Assembly: GCF_910592395.1 (NCBI RefSeq)
Contig: NC_088315.1
Span: 18,211,808 to 18,275,807 of the forward strand
DNA: 64,000 nt
From: Lineus longissimus
Lineage: Eukaryota > Nemertea > Pilidiophora > Heteronemertea > Lineidae
Direction: 5' to 3'
Shown: in pieces, positions 22,401-31,921 of the stretch
How the letters are laid out: each line of letters starts with the position of its first letter
Numbering within the stretch: position 1 is the stretch's first letter
Notes under the pieces: model-generated
Seen by the model: the letters and a program-made list of their open reading frames with translations, nothing else
Databases searched by the model: none
Told to the model about the DNA's origin: nothing
Program-made: the position numbers and the translations under genes

Positions 22401-25400
22401 ACTTATAATTTTTTTCCCGATCATTTCTCTGTGTGTTTTTGTTTTTTTTACAGTTAAAAAACATCTTTTTTGATCAAGATTTATTCTTGTGTTCATTGCC
22501 TTTTTTTCCAGATTTTGGATCTTGCACGAGAGAAGAAAAAAACGGTCAAAGTCGTTGGTGAAGGTCACTCCCCATCTGATATTGTATGTACAGATGATTA
22601 CTTGATAAGTATGAAGAAGTTCAACAGATTGGTTGATGTAAGTGATTCTAAATATTTTTATCACTCATACAGTAGAACCTCTCTATTAAGGACACCCTCG
22701 TGACTGACAAGTGCTGTGCGTAATAAAGAGGTGTCCTGATTAGAGAGGTTGAATTGAATGGAAACAACCAATTTGGGATGAAAACTAGTGTCCTAAGTAA
22801 AACGGATGTTCTTGATATTGAGTTATTGTGCATACAAATTCGCTGAAACTTTGTATTTTAAAAAATACCAACTTTGTATTTAAAAAAATACCAAGTTTCA
22901 GCAAATTCGCATGCATAATAACTTCCCCACAGCTTGACTGCATTGCATTTCTATTTTCCTGGACCACCAGTAATTACGAACGGTATACCCCTTTAAGTTT
23001 AAATGATTACCTTCCAGGTGAACCATGAGAAGAATCAGGTAACAGTTGAAGCTGGAATAACTATGAATGATCTCAACAAGCTACTCAAGGACAACGGAAT
23101 GGGATTTAGCGTGTAAGTGTGCTGAGGGTCAAACTATAGTGGAACCTCCCTTAGTGGACGCCTCTCTATTGAGACACCTTTCATTAAAGACAATGCATTT
23201 TGTTCCATATTGGTAATTTCCAGTTTAGTACCTCTGTGATCAGAACACCTCTCTATTAAGGACAGCATTTTTCAGTCCAAAGGTGTCCGTAATAGAGAGG
23301 TCCTTCTGTACTTAGAGTTAGGTCTACACAGGGAAAACCCCTCACTTGGCTGGTTATCAGATGGGCTCACAGATTTATCATTGGAATGGCATCATTGGCA
23401 TCTTAAGGGTAAAACAGAAGTATACATCCAAATTCAATAGTTGTGGTGCAATCAAACTCTGGATTTCTATTTGGCAGATTGGCTGTTGGGGGGGGGGTCA
23501 TTTTGTTTAAAAAATAGGTATTGGCTGCAGGAAGCTCTGGTCTAGGAGAAGCTATTGCAAAAAACCTTATGCAGCTCTCTAAATTTTTGGGGGTGGTGCA
23601 GGTTTGGCCCTCGGGAGAAGATATGGAATTACTGTGTATATGCCGGCCATGAATGTGTTAAAGGGCTGCTATAGGCTATAGGCTAAGCATTTTTGCCCAT
23701 TTTTCCAGTCTTGGGGCCATTTCGGGAATCAGTGTTGGTGGAATGATATCAACAGGAACTCATGGCACTGGCAAGAATTACGGATGCTCTTCCACTCATG
23801 TAAGTACAGTAACAGTACAGGACAATGAGTTAGGCATTTTTCAAAAGTGGTTATTCGTCAACACAATTAGATAACATGCATCGAAGTGAAGGCCACGGGG
23901 ATTCCCTGCTGGTTCCCATCCTAGCATAACCAGTGGGTTTCAATATACGTTGCCTGTCGATATTCTAAACCCGTTGTGAAATCCATACCCTCCAGATGGA
24001 TTGTTGCAGTAGAAAAAAGTGCCCAATCAGAGCATCGCTTGCATCCGAGTCTCAGAATTTGATCATAGATGGCTTTAAAAGCTTTTTTGTCTTGGACGAC
24101 AGATTTTTAAATTTTTTCTACCACAATCACGGTCAAAAATACATTTTTTGGTGACTTCTGGGGGGAGCATTTCCCCTTTGACCCCCCTCTCTGGTAGCTT
24201 CACCCCATATACACAGTTTAGACAGAAATTGTAATTTGGAATCTGCTCAGTGAGAACATAAACCCTGAAAAGATCTGAAATACTCTTTCCTCCAGGTTGT
24301 GGACTTGGAACTCATGACTGCCAACGGTGACATCATCAAGTGCTCCAGGCAGGAGAAGCCAGAGACATTCCTTTGCGCTTGCTGCAGTCTCGGGAGCCTT
24401 GGGGTGATTCTTCGGGTCACACTCCAGTGTGAACCCGCGTTCAACCTGCTGAGCAAAGTCTACCCTGCAGAACTGGATGACGTAAGTAAAGTTACACTCT
24501 TAAAGGGGGACTATAGGCAGGAGCAGAGGGGCTAATTGGACCGTCTTCAGGTGACTTATATACACTGTAAGGGCCCTAGGTCATGTTAGATCCAGCACTA
24601 AATATATTCCTCGTACAAGCGTGAATCATTTCGACTTACAGTGAGATGTGAGAGACCCCTATTGGCAACTTTGTGTAACTTTATCTTGCCTGCCTAGCTG
24701 CTGCCTATATTGTCCCTTTAAAGGGGTACTCCGTTCGTAATTACTGGTTGTCCAGGAAAAAAGAAATACACAGACGTGCTAATTGGCCAATTGGTTATTG
24801 GCGTGCAACGAATGCACGAATTGCGCGTCAATGATGCAAAGCCGGTGGGATGTCAATTGTGATCAGGACTGTATGATCAACAAGCCTGTCATGAAAATGT
24901 GTTTAAAGGTATGCGGTATTCTCAATTCCTATTTTACTTTATCATTTCAGATTTTGGAGCATCTTGATGTGCACTTGTCATCCTCTGACCACTTCAGATT
25001 TCAATACTATCCGTACACCGGGAAGGTAGAGGTTTTCCATGACAGTCGCACGGACAAGGTAACTTGCTTGATGGTGACAGGTCAATGGGGTTTTGCAGTG
25101 GTGTGGGGTTGGCGGGTAAGGGGGGTTGGGTGGCTGGCTCAAAAACTAAACATTGAGTTGCGAGATGAGGTGTAAAGGGGTACGCTGTTTGTAATTACTT
25201 GTGATCCAGTTAAATAGAAATGCACTAATACACAATGCTGTATTGCAGTTAATTTGAATACAAATTTGTTGAAACTTGGTATTCATAGTATTTGTATATC
25301 AGTCTACACAACGGCAATGTTGAAATTTATATTTTGTACGTATTTCCGCAATCGGACATTTTTACATTCAATTCCAAATTCAAAATTTTTAACGAACGGT

Positions 25401-28400
25401 GTAGGCCTTTAAGTAGGACATTATAGCTCTCTAAGCAATATTGGGTGTGTCAATCTAATGAAACAGATGAAACCCAAGACCCCAGGGGAAGCCTATGGTG
25501 TCAAGAGTGTCACTCACTGTATCAGATATCTGACCGGGAATCGAACCTGGGACCACAGAGGTGACTGGCGCTGATGTTTTCACTACACCACTTTGAAAAA
25601 CGGTCGTTATTAATATTTAGATCCGGGGTACTGTCAGTTTCATTTTACCATAGTTACCTGATGCAAAAATGCCCATTAGAGATAGTTGAAGTAGATAAGT
25701 TGCTTTTACTCAGAGATTTAGCTTCTCCATCATAACTTTTTCAATCTCTGTTTTGACGATCATTTCGCTCCTTTCTTTTAAGCCTATCGAGAAGAAAAAG
25801 ACAAGTTGGTTTTGGGACACCCTGTGTGGCTTCCACTTGTTCCAGCTGCTGTATTGGATCAGGTATGTTGTTGTTTTTAATTCTTCTTCTTCTTCTTCTT
25901 CTTCTTCTTCTTCTTCTTCTGCCTTTGCAATTATTGAGGAGCACGCTAGACGGTCAGTCTGTTTTTGGAAAGGAAGTCAGCCGTTCGAGAGAGTTCCACC
26001 ACAGAGCCCCAGAGCTCCAACTCCACATTCATATTTAGCTGATTCTCATAGGCCTATTCTGTGAAGATTTTTTTTTAGTCAGCAGTGTCCTGTGCGTAGA
26101 CAATATAGCTTGTCACCTGTTGCTTCCTGTCAATGGCGGATCAGTGGCAGAGTCGTCAGAGCGCCGGGCTTTTCAGGACGTTATAGGTTCGATACTCAGA
26201 TGGATCAGCACTGTTTCATCTTTGTGTCCTTGGGTAAGCCACTTAACCCAACTTACTTCACTCCACCCAGGAGTAAATGGGTACCAGGCTTGCCTGGGAA
26301 GTTAACCTGTGATAGACCAGCATCCTAGCCAGGGGGAGTAGTACTCCTAGACGCTTAGACCAGCATCCTATCCAAGGGGAGTAATACTCCTAGACGCTTA
26401 GACCAGCATCCTATCCAGGGGGAGTAATACTCCTAGACGCTTAGACCAGCATCCTAGCCAGGGGGAGTAGTACTCCTAGACGCTTAGACCAGCATCCTAT
26501 CCAGGGGGAGTAATACTCCTAGACGCTTAGACCAGCATCCTATCCAGGGGGAGTAATACTCCTATTCGCTTATACCAGCATCCTATCCAGGGGGAGTAAT
26601 ACTCCTAGACGCTTAGACCAGCATCCTATCCAGGGGGAGTAATACTCCCAGTCGCTTAGACCAGCATCCTAGCCAGGGGGAGTAATACTCCCAGTCGCTT
26701 AGGCCAGCATCCTATCCAGGGGGAGTAATACTCCTAGACGCTTAGACCAGCATCCTATCCAGGGGGAGTAATGCTCCTAGTCGCTTAGACCAGCATCCCA
26801 TCCAGGGGGAATAATACTCCCAGTCGCTTAGACCAGCATCCTAGCCAGGGGGAGTAATACTCCCAGTCGCTTAGACCAGCATCCTATCCAGGGGGAGTAA
26901 TACTCCCAGTCGCTTAGACCAGCATCTTATCCAGGGGGAGTAATGCTCCTAGTCGCTTAGACCAGCATCCTAGCCAGGGGGAGTAATACTCCTAGTCGCT
27001 TAGACCAGCATCCTATCCAGGGGGAGTAATGCTCCTAGTCGCTTAGACCAGCATCCTATCCAGGGGGAGTAATGCTCCTAGTCGCTTAGACCAGCATCCT
27101 ATCCAGGGGGAGTAATACTCCTAGTCGCTTAGACCAGCATTCTATCCAGGGGGAGTAATACTCCTAGACGCTTAGACCAGCATCCTATCCAGGGGGAGTA
27201 ATACTCCTAGTCGCTTAGACCAGCATCCTATCCAGGGGGAGTAATACTCCTAGACGCTTAGACCAGCATCCTATCCAGGGGGAGTAATACTCCTAGACGC
27301 TTAGACCAGCATCCTATCCAGGGGGAGTAATACTCCTAGACGCTTAGACCAGCATCCTATCCAGGGGGAGTAATACTCCTAGACGCTTAGACCAGCATCC
27401 TATCCAGGGGGAGTAATACTCCTAGTCGCTTAGACCAGCATCCTACCCAGGGAGAGTAATGCTCCTAGTCACTTAATGCTTCGAAAACCGGGATTAGCTC
27501 TGGCCGGAAATTGCTTAAAGGCCTACGCCATTTGTTAAAAATTTTGAATTTGTAATTGAATTTAAAAATGTCCTATTGCAAAAATACATACTAGATATAA
27601 ATTTCAACATTGCCGTTGTGTAGACTGATATACAAATACTATGAATACCAAGTTTCAACAAATTTGTATTCACAATAACTGCACTACGGCATTGTGTATT
27701 AGTGCATTTCTATTTAACTGGACCACAAGTAATTACAAACAGCGTTCCCCTTTAACTCTTTACTTCTTTTGCAGTTCTTTCATACCGTTCCTGGTCAAAT
27801 ACGTTAATCACTTCATCTTTTGGCTGCTGCATTCTAAACAAGAGGTATATGTGGATTGGGCTCCCTCCGTTTTCAATTTTAATTGCCTCTTTGAACAATT
27901 TGTGAATGAATGGAGTATACCTAGGTAAGATTTTGATGTAGCCTTGTTTGGCATGTATTTCATACGGCAGTTTCAGGACATTTATCATCCAGAGGAAATC
28001 AGGGGTTAATGTTCGCTTCCCCGGCCCTGCACACAAACCCCTGAGATATTTGCCCTCATTTGGTGAAGTGCTGACACAAAAGTGGGTGAGCCCAATCAGA
28101 GCATCGCTTGCATTTGAGTCTAGGAACTAAACGATATCCTAACTCATATTTTCACTGTTTGTTTTATCATGCAGACAGTCTCCTCCGAGGTGCGCACTGC
28201 AACTTCGATTCTAAGATTTCTGAACGTGATTTCATTCATACAAATCATGAGAGTTACAGAACTGGAACCGAGGTTGACAGTTAAATCTCTATGCTGACTT
28301 CAAAAAGTGATGAACGTCTGTACCGAACACCAAATGACGGCTAATGTCTCAGGGGTTTGTGTGCAGGGCCGGGGAAGCGAATGCTAACCCCTGATTTCCT

Positions 28401-31089
28401 TAGGATGGTTATTTTGTGTGTAAGATGAGTACTGAGTTGTCTAAAATGTACCAGCATCCACCTCTCAGTCGGTGGCCATCTTGGATTCGACTTAGAGGAA
28501 ATGATAGGTCATCATCTGCCAGCACTTTACCATGGTGAATTGGGACGAAGATATATTTCACCATGGTGAGCACGGTAAAATCTTATTCACCATGGTGAGC
28601 ATGGTAAATGCTGAATAAATGAGCTCAACATGGCGAATTCAGCTTTTACCGTGGTGAATCCGAGATCTTTTTGACAAGGGTTTTGCTAATTTAAACATGG
28701 TCATTCCAGGGAGAACACGGCACTAGTTTTGAAAGAACTTCAAGCTTGGATCATCAATAACGACTACCCTGCTCACATTCCCATTGAGGTCCGCTTCGTG
28801 AAGGGCGATGACATCTACTTGAGTCCAGCTTCCGGTCGCGATGTTACATATATCAACATCATCTGTTTCAAGTAAGGCCACGTGTTTTTTATTTCTTGGT
28901 TTACGGGACCGACCGACTTGCTTTTTTTGGATTTTGGAAAAAAAATAAAATCTGAAAATCATCGATTTTTTATTTTATTTTCTGCCCGACCCATCATAAT
29001 TGGATAAAATTATGAGAAATAAAATGAAATCCACTGTATAGAGCAGTGTGATAAGCAATGTTTGTGCACTTTCACAACTTATCAGCCATCTAGCTGAGGG
29101 AAATAGCCCCGACTTAGACATTGCGCCTTGTTCTGAAAAAAAGTGAACGTTGATTCCAGCAGTATTTGGGTAATTTTATTTCTTCCGATCATACATAGCT
29201 ATTTGGGTTATTTTTATTTTTAATTTCATTTCGACCACCCGACCATACATTTTTAAAAGCTCTTCCCGTAAACCAAGAAATAAAAAACATGTGGCCTAAG
29301 GAAGTAACGGTTCCTCTACATCTTAATAGGATCAATAGAAGGGCTTGGTGCACTTAGGCCGTAGTCACTTTTGAAAAAAAAAGAGCTGCTGACTGGCGCA
29401 GATAGACTGTGTCACCATCTATCATAAAAACTGTGCATTAATGGTGTTCTTATGTCCTCTGTGCTCAAAGACCTTCAACTACTCTCTTACTGTCCACTAG
29501 GAGATATAATTGTACCACTCTACCTTACTACCCACTAGGAGATATAATTGTACCACTCTATCTTACTACCCACTAGGAGATATAATTGTACCACTCTATC
29601 TTACTACCCACTAGGAGATATAATTGTACCACTCTACCTTACAACCCACTAGGAGATATAATTGTACCACTCTACCTTACTACCCACTAGGAGATATAAT
29701 TGTACCACTCTATCTTACTACCCACTAGGAGCTATAATTTTACCACTCTACCTTACTGCCCCTTTACCTTACTGCTCACTAGGAGCTATAATTGTACCAC
29801 TTTACCTTTACTGTCCACTAGGAGCTATAATTGTACCACTCTACTTTACTGCCCACTAGGAGATATAATTGTATCACTCTACCTTACTACCCACTAGGAG
29901 ATATAATTTTACCACTCTACCTTACTGCCCACTAGGAGATATAATTGTACCACTCTACTTTACTGCCCACTAGGAGGTAACAATTTTAATCAGGTACAAT
30001 AATACCGGTATATCTCGTCATGCTGAAAACGTTGATCATTTCAGGCCCTTTGGTAAATTCGTCCCCCATGATGAATACTGGCGGGCGTACCAGAAGATAG
30101 CCGCTGAAAATGGCGGGAGACCACACTGGGCAAAGGTAAGTGATGCTACTCATCAAAGACACCCGGGTTTTGCTGCCCTTATGATGGGACAGCCTAAAAA
30201 CTCTGCCACTATCGACGCGTCCTCCGTCCATATGAATACTGCACCAGAACCACCCCGTGGAATCAGCTGCACCCTCTTCGAGCATCTCCAACCTCTCCGA
30301 GCCATGGCCAACCACCTCTCCGAGAAAATTCAGCTACCAACTGAAGACCATCTCTCAACGAGGCCCTCGCATGGACCGAACAGCGAAATGATAGCTTTCT
30401 CATTGTGACGAGGCTATGCCAGGACCACTAAGGAGTGAGGTTAAGGTTTTCAAACTGATGTTGCATTTCTGGTTCCGCCATTTTACAGCTGTTACAGTTG
30501 CGCGTAAGGGAGAAAAATCGCAGAATACATTCGAATATTAACAGCTCGAACACTGAAACCAGAGTTGCAACATTGTGTGTCCTGGCATAGCCTCGCCACA
30601 GTGAGGAAGCTGTGAGTTGGATGAACGGTCCATGCGAGGACTTTGTTTACAGTCCGAGGCTGGATTTACTCGGCGAGGTGGTTGGCCATGACTCGGAGAG
30701 GTGGGAGATGTTCGGAGGAGGTGCAGCTGATTACACAGGGTGAGAATGCCTTTGATGCTGCAGCCAGCTTATGCAAGAAACTTGATCACTTCTCGAATGT
30801 GAAGTACTTTGAGCGACTGAAACCAGTTGGATTTAGCGCTCTTTGTGTCTCATAATTATTCATGTTTCTAACTGTTTCTTGAGAAGATAAACTGATTCTG
30901 AAATTATGGATTATCGAAAATATGAATCTGATCAAGGATTTGTTTTTTTCTTGATTTCAGGCCCATGGACTAACTGGCAGTGAGCTGAAGACGAAATACC
31001 CTAAGTGGGATGCGTTTTGTCAAGTTCGGGAAAGTTTAGACCCTGCTGGCATGTTCTTGAATGAAAACCTCAAGCGGACATTCAATTGA
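18984..31089 (+). CDS. GULO: L-gulonolactone oxidase (aldonolactone oxidase family)
   Basis: Eleven exons give 439 codons with no break: 18984-19085, 22512-22637, 23018-23112, 23709-23799, 24296-24481, 24951-25058, 25783-25862, 27775-27924, 28710-28871, 30045-30135 and 30961-31089. All junctions are GT-AG with matching phases. The enzyme oxidises L-gulono-1,4-lactone in the last step of ascorbate synthesis. The N-terminal FAD domain contains VVGEGHSPSD, with His53 at the position that binds FAD covalently in the rat enzyme, and later GGMISTGTHGTGKN. The family signature HWAK (residues 394-397) and LDPAGMFLN close the protein. Rat GULO is 440 aa, so the length fits. The start ATG directly follows an AG acceptor, and a 5' non-coding exon ending at about 18834 (CAAG before GTAAGG) is likely. 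A paralogous aldonolactone oxidase is the main alternative name. Confidence 0.95.
19172..19438. repeat. Short inverted-repeat pair in GULO intron 1
   Basis: ATACAGGTTATCCTTGCCTA near 19174 is matched in inverse by AGGCAAGGATAACCTGTAT ending near 19437. This gives a 265-bp MITE-like unit that abuts the next repeat. Confidence 0.65.
19440..21907 (+). repeat. GCTCACCT/(CGTCGT)n dispersed repeat, interrupted
   Basis: The unit opens TTAGCTCACCTG followed by a (GTC)n tract (19452-19497). It continues with ATGGCACGTTT and AAGGTCACAGAGGTCGAA-type words and closes with CAGGTGAGCACAATGGCC at 21878. The same opening, body words and closing occur at 55748-56893. An unrelated fold-back element (20857-21377) is nested inside, and the stretch from about 20170 to 20850 has no clear match. 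Confidence 0.8.
20857..21377. mobile_element. Fold-back MITE with ~105-bp arms, TA flanks
   Basis: The left arm (TAGTCGGATTCATAAGTAAA, from 20857) and the inverse right arm (ending GAATCCGACTA at 21377) match over about 105 bp. They include GCCGATTTCTTCAAAGTTTG. TA lies at each edge. It is nested in the repeat at 19440. Confidence 0.85.
22035..22410 (+). repeat. 50/55-bp tandem array of polypyrimidine-CCAG units before GULO exon 2
   Basis: Seven units contain CTCCAG at 22046, 22100, 22150, 22205, 22255, 22310 and 22365. The spacing of 54, 50, 55, 50, 55 and 55 bp reflects a 5-bp difference (TAGAACTTATAA versus TAGTTATAA). Each reads ATTGCC, then a T-rich tract, CTCCAG, AT(T/A)TTGCC. The real acceptor of exon 2 (22508-22511) reads ATTGCC, a T tract, CCAG, ATTTTGG, the same layout over about 20 bp. 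Confidence 0.9.
22670..22815. mobile_element. Tigger/pogo-like MITE, right end lost
   Basis: TA followed by CAGTAGAACCTCTCTATT and GGACACCCTCGTGACTGACA marks a copy of the 9298 family in reverse. Its far end is diverged or truncated where the next repeat begins. Confidence 0.75.
22805..22996. repeat. Partial TTAA-type MITE
   Basis: It shares AAATTCGCTGAAACTTTGTA and the terminal TAATTACGAACGG...ACCCCTTTAA with the complete copies at 25173 and 27515. A local inverted duplication (ACAAATTCGCTGAAACTTTG versus AAGTTTCAGCAAATTCGCAT) disturbs its left part. Confidence 0.65.
23137..23308. mobile_element. Tigger/pogo-like MITE copy in GULO intron 3
   Basis: It begins TAGTGGAACCTCCCTTAGTG after TA and ends GAGAGGTCCTTCTG before TA. 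The internal words match the 9298 family. Confidence 0.8.
24717..24775. repeat. End fragment of the TTAA-type MITE
   Basis: TTTAAAGGGGTACTCCGTTC followed by GTAATTACTGG is the left terminus of the family seen complete at 25173-25412. Confidence 0.65.
25173..25412. mobile_element. TTAA-type MITE, full copy in GULO intron 6
   Basis: The 240-bp unit has ends TAAAGGGGTACGC and the inverse TAGGCCTTTAA, with ACGAACGG at the inner part of the right end. Best-preserved family members are flanked by TTAA, as expected of piggyBac-type insertion. An inverted sister lies at 27515-27755 in the next intron. Confidence 0.75.
25515..25605 (-). repeat. tRNA-derived SINE head, minus orientation
   Basis: On the minus strand AAAGTGGTGTAGTGAAAAC is A-box-like and GGTTCGATTCCCGGTCAG is a near-perfect B-box, with tRNA-like spacing between them. 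No mature tRNA fold is convincing. Confidence 0.65.
25881..25920. repeat. (TTC)n microsatellite just after GULO exon 7
   Basis: An uninterrupted run of about 13 TTC triplets begins 18 bp downstream of the exon 7 donor. Confidence 0.95.
26128..27510 (+). repeat. SINE with an internally expanded tail, GULO intron 7
   Basis: A tRNA-like head (GTGGCAGAGTCGTCAGAGCG, then B-box GGTTCGATACTC near 26188) leads to the SINE body TTGGGTAAGCCACTTAACCC and AGTAAATGGGTACC. The 43-bp array at 26316-27477 follows. After the array the sequence resumes with TTAATGCTTCGAAAACCGGG and ends near 27510, which looks like the SINE's own 3' end. The array is therefore an internal expansion of the element. Confidence 0.8.
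26316..27477. repeat. 43-bp minisatellite, 27 copies
   Basis: I counted 27 occurrences of the unit start ACCAGCATCC. Each unit carries CCAGGGGGAGTA and the near-palindrome GGAGTAATACTCC, then CTAGACGCTTAG or CTAGTCGCTTAG. Variants A/T at the ACGC/TCGC position and AT/GC in the palindrome are interspersed. Confidence 0.97.
27515..27755. mobile_element. TTAA-type MITE, inverted copy, GULO intron 7
   Basis: It is flanked by TTAA (27515 and 27752), beginning AAGGCCTACGCC and ending GTTCCCC. It is the reverse complement of the 25173 copy, with most words preserved (GTGTAGACTGATATACAAAT). Its right end lies 20 bp before the acceptor of exon 8. Confidence 0.85.
27994..28401. mobile_element. MITE with ~54-bp inverted repeats, GULO intron 8
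   Basis: AGGAAATCAGGGGTTAATGT at 27994 is matched in inverse at the right end near 28401. The arms run through CGCTTCCCCGGCCCTGCACA with one or two mismatches. The interior contains AATCAGAGCATCGCTTGCAT, also present near 24018 in intron 4. Confidence 0.85.
28505..28680. repeat. CACCATGGTGA palindrome cluster
   Basis: Several copies or near-copies of the palindrome (T)CACCATGGTGA lie within 120 bp (near 28529, 28559 and 28590, with diverged ones near 28628 and 28648). They are separated by GCACGGTAAA-like words, and the group sits just before GULO exon 9. Confidence 0.75.
28876..29296. mobile_element. Harbinger-like MITE abutting the GULO exon 9 donor
   Basis: Terminal repeats GGCCACGTGTTTTTTATTTC and the inverse of GGCCACATGTTTTTTATTTC extend through TTGGTTTACGGG. 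TAA flanks both ends (28873-28875 and 29297-29299), fitting the TWA duplication of PIF/Harbinger elements. The left TAA overlaps the GTAAGG donor of exon 9 (GT at 28872). Confidence 0.85.
29482..29980. repeat. 38-bp minisatellite, about 13 copies, GULO intron 9
   Basis: Units share CACTAGGAGATATAATTGTA and CCACTCTACCTTACTACC, with A/C variation at GAGATAT versus GAGCTAT. Near 29760 one unit is disturbed by a short internal duplication. The array stops 65 bp before exon 10. Confidence 0.95.
30261..30732. repeat. Large fold-back element in GULO intron 10
   Basis: AATCAGCTGCACCCTCTTCG at 30261 pairs in inverse with the right end GAGGTGCAGCTGATT at 30732. Further inward matches are GCCATGGCCAACCACCTC, CCTCGCATGGACCG and GAGGCTATGCCAGGA. 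The arms are roughly 200 bp each. Confidence 0.8.
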
Positions 31090-31093
31090 TATG

Positions 31094-31256
31094 CAGCAGA
31101 ACCTCTCTATTAAGGACATCCTCGGGACCGACAAGTACTGTCCATTATAGAGAGGTGTCCTGATTAGACAGGTCAAATTGAGTGGAACAACCAATTTGGG
31201 ACAAAAATAGTGTCTTTAAAAGAAAGGGTGTCCTTATTAGAGAGGTGCCCGCTATG
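31094..31256. mobile_element. Tigger/pogo-like MITE immediately after the GULO stop
   Basis: CAGCAGAACCTCTCTATTAA starts five bases after the TGA. The interior (GGTGTCCTGATTAGACAGGT) matches the 22670 copy. It must lie in the GULO 3' UTR unless the transcript ends almost at the stop. Confidence 0.8.
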
Positions 31257-31440
31257 GATGATTCCACTCTATTGAACTATGATATTGACTAATGGACTAT
31301 GAAAATTGGCTTGCAAAACCCACCCGCCACTGACAATGCAATGGCACATGTAAAAGGATTCCGTGTTTTGTCAGTAGGGGGGGTTGTACCAGTCTCGGGG
31401 GCTATGGAGGGCATATTTTCAAGTGACTGTGGCTTGACAT

Positions 31441-31916
31441 GACTGAAGGGCAGAGACATGTATTCATCCATGACCGGAAGTGTGGCACAGTCACATAGAG
31501 CTTATCAAAATGTCAAGTTGTGGTAAATACATGGCTGGGATGGACCAAAGTGGAATTAATTCTCAATCTGTGGTTGATTCTTAATCTACAGAGTCAGGCC
31601 ATCACAGAAATATGCTTTTTGATAATATATTTAAGAAAATGTGGTCTCACTGGTCAGTTTAGAACTTGTACTTTTGACAGGGCCATATCAATGCGCCAGT
31701 GACGTTTTGATGGATATGGTGTACGGAAATCTCTTTTTCTGAGGCAATCGGTATTGGAATGTTTTTAAACTTTATTATGCTATTGGCAAAGGGTTCTTCT
31801 TGACACATATAAAATTTTGTGCAGATTGATTGGTCCAATGAGTACTTTTTTTACCAAAACTTATGCACAACAATGTACACGTAATGTACACAGGTTTTAA
31901 TAGAGGACTCTGGCCT
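31441..31916 (+). repeat. Young interspersed repeat, copy 1
   Basis: It matches 49256-49714 nearly base for base, including GTCAAGTTGTGGTAAATACA and TTTGATAATATATTTAAGAA. A diverged inverted copy lies at 59318-59580. The two best copies stop together after GAGGACTCTGGCCT, so that is a true element boundary. Confidence 0.9.
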
Positions 31917-31921
31917 TAAGC

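Noticed and set aside
25515-25605. Functional tRNA gene
   Set aside because: The B-box is good, but stem pairing is poor and the flanks look like SINE sequence.
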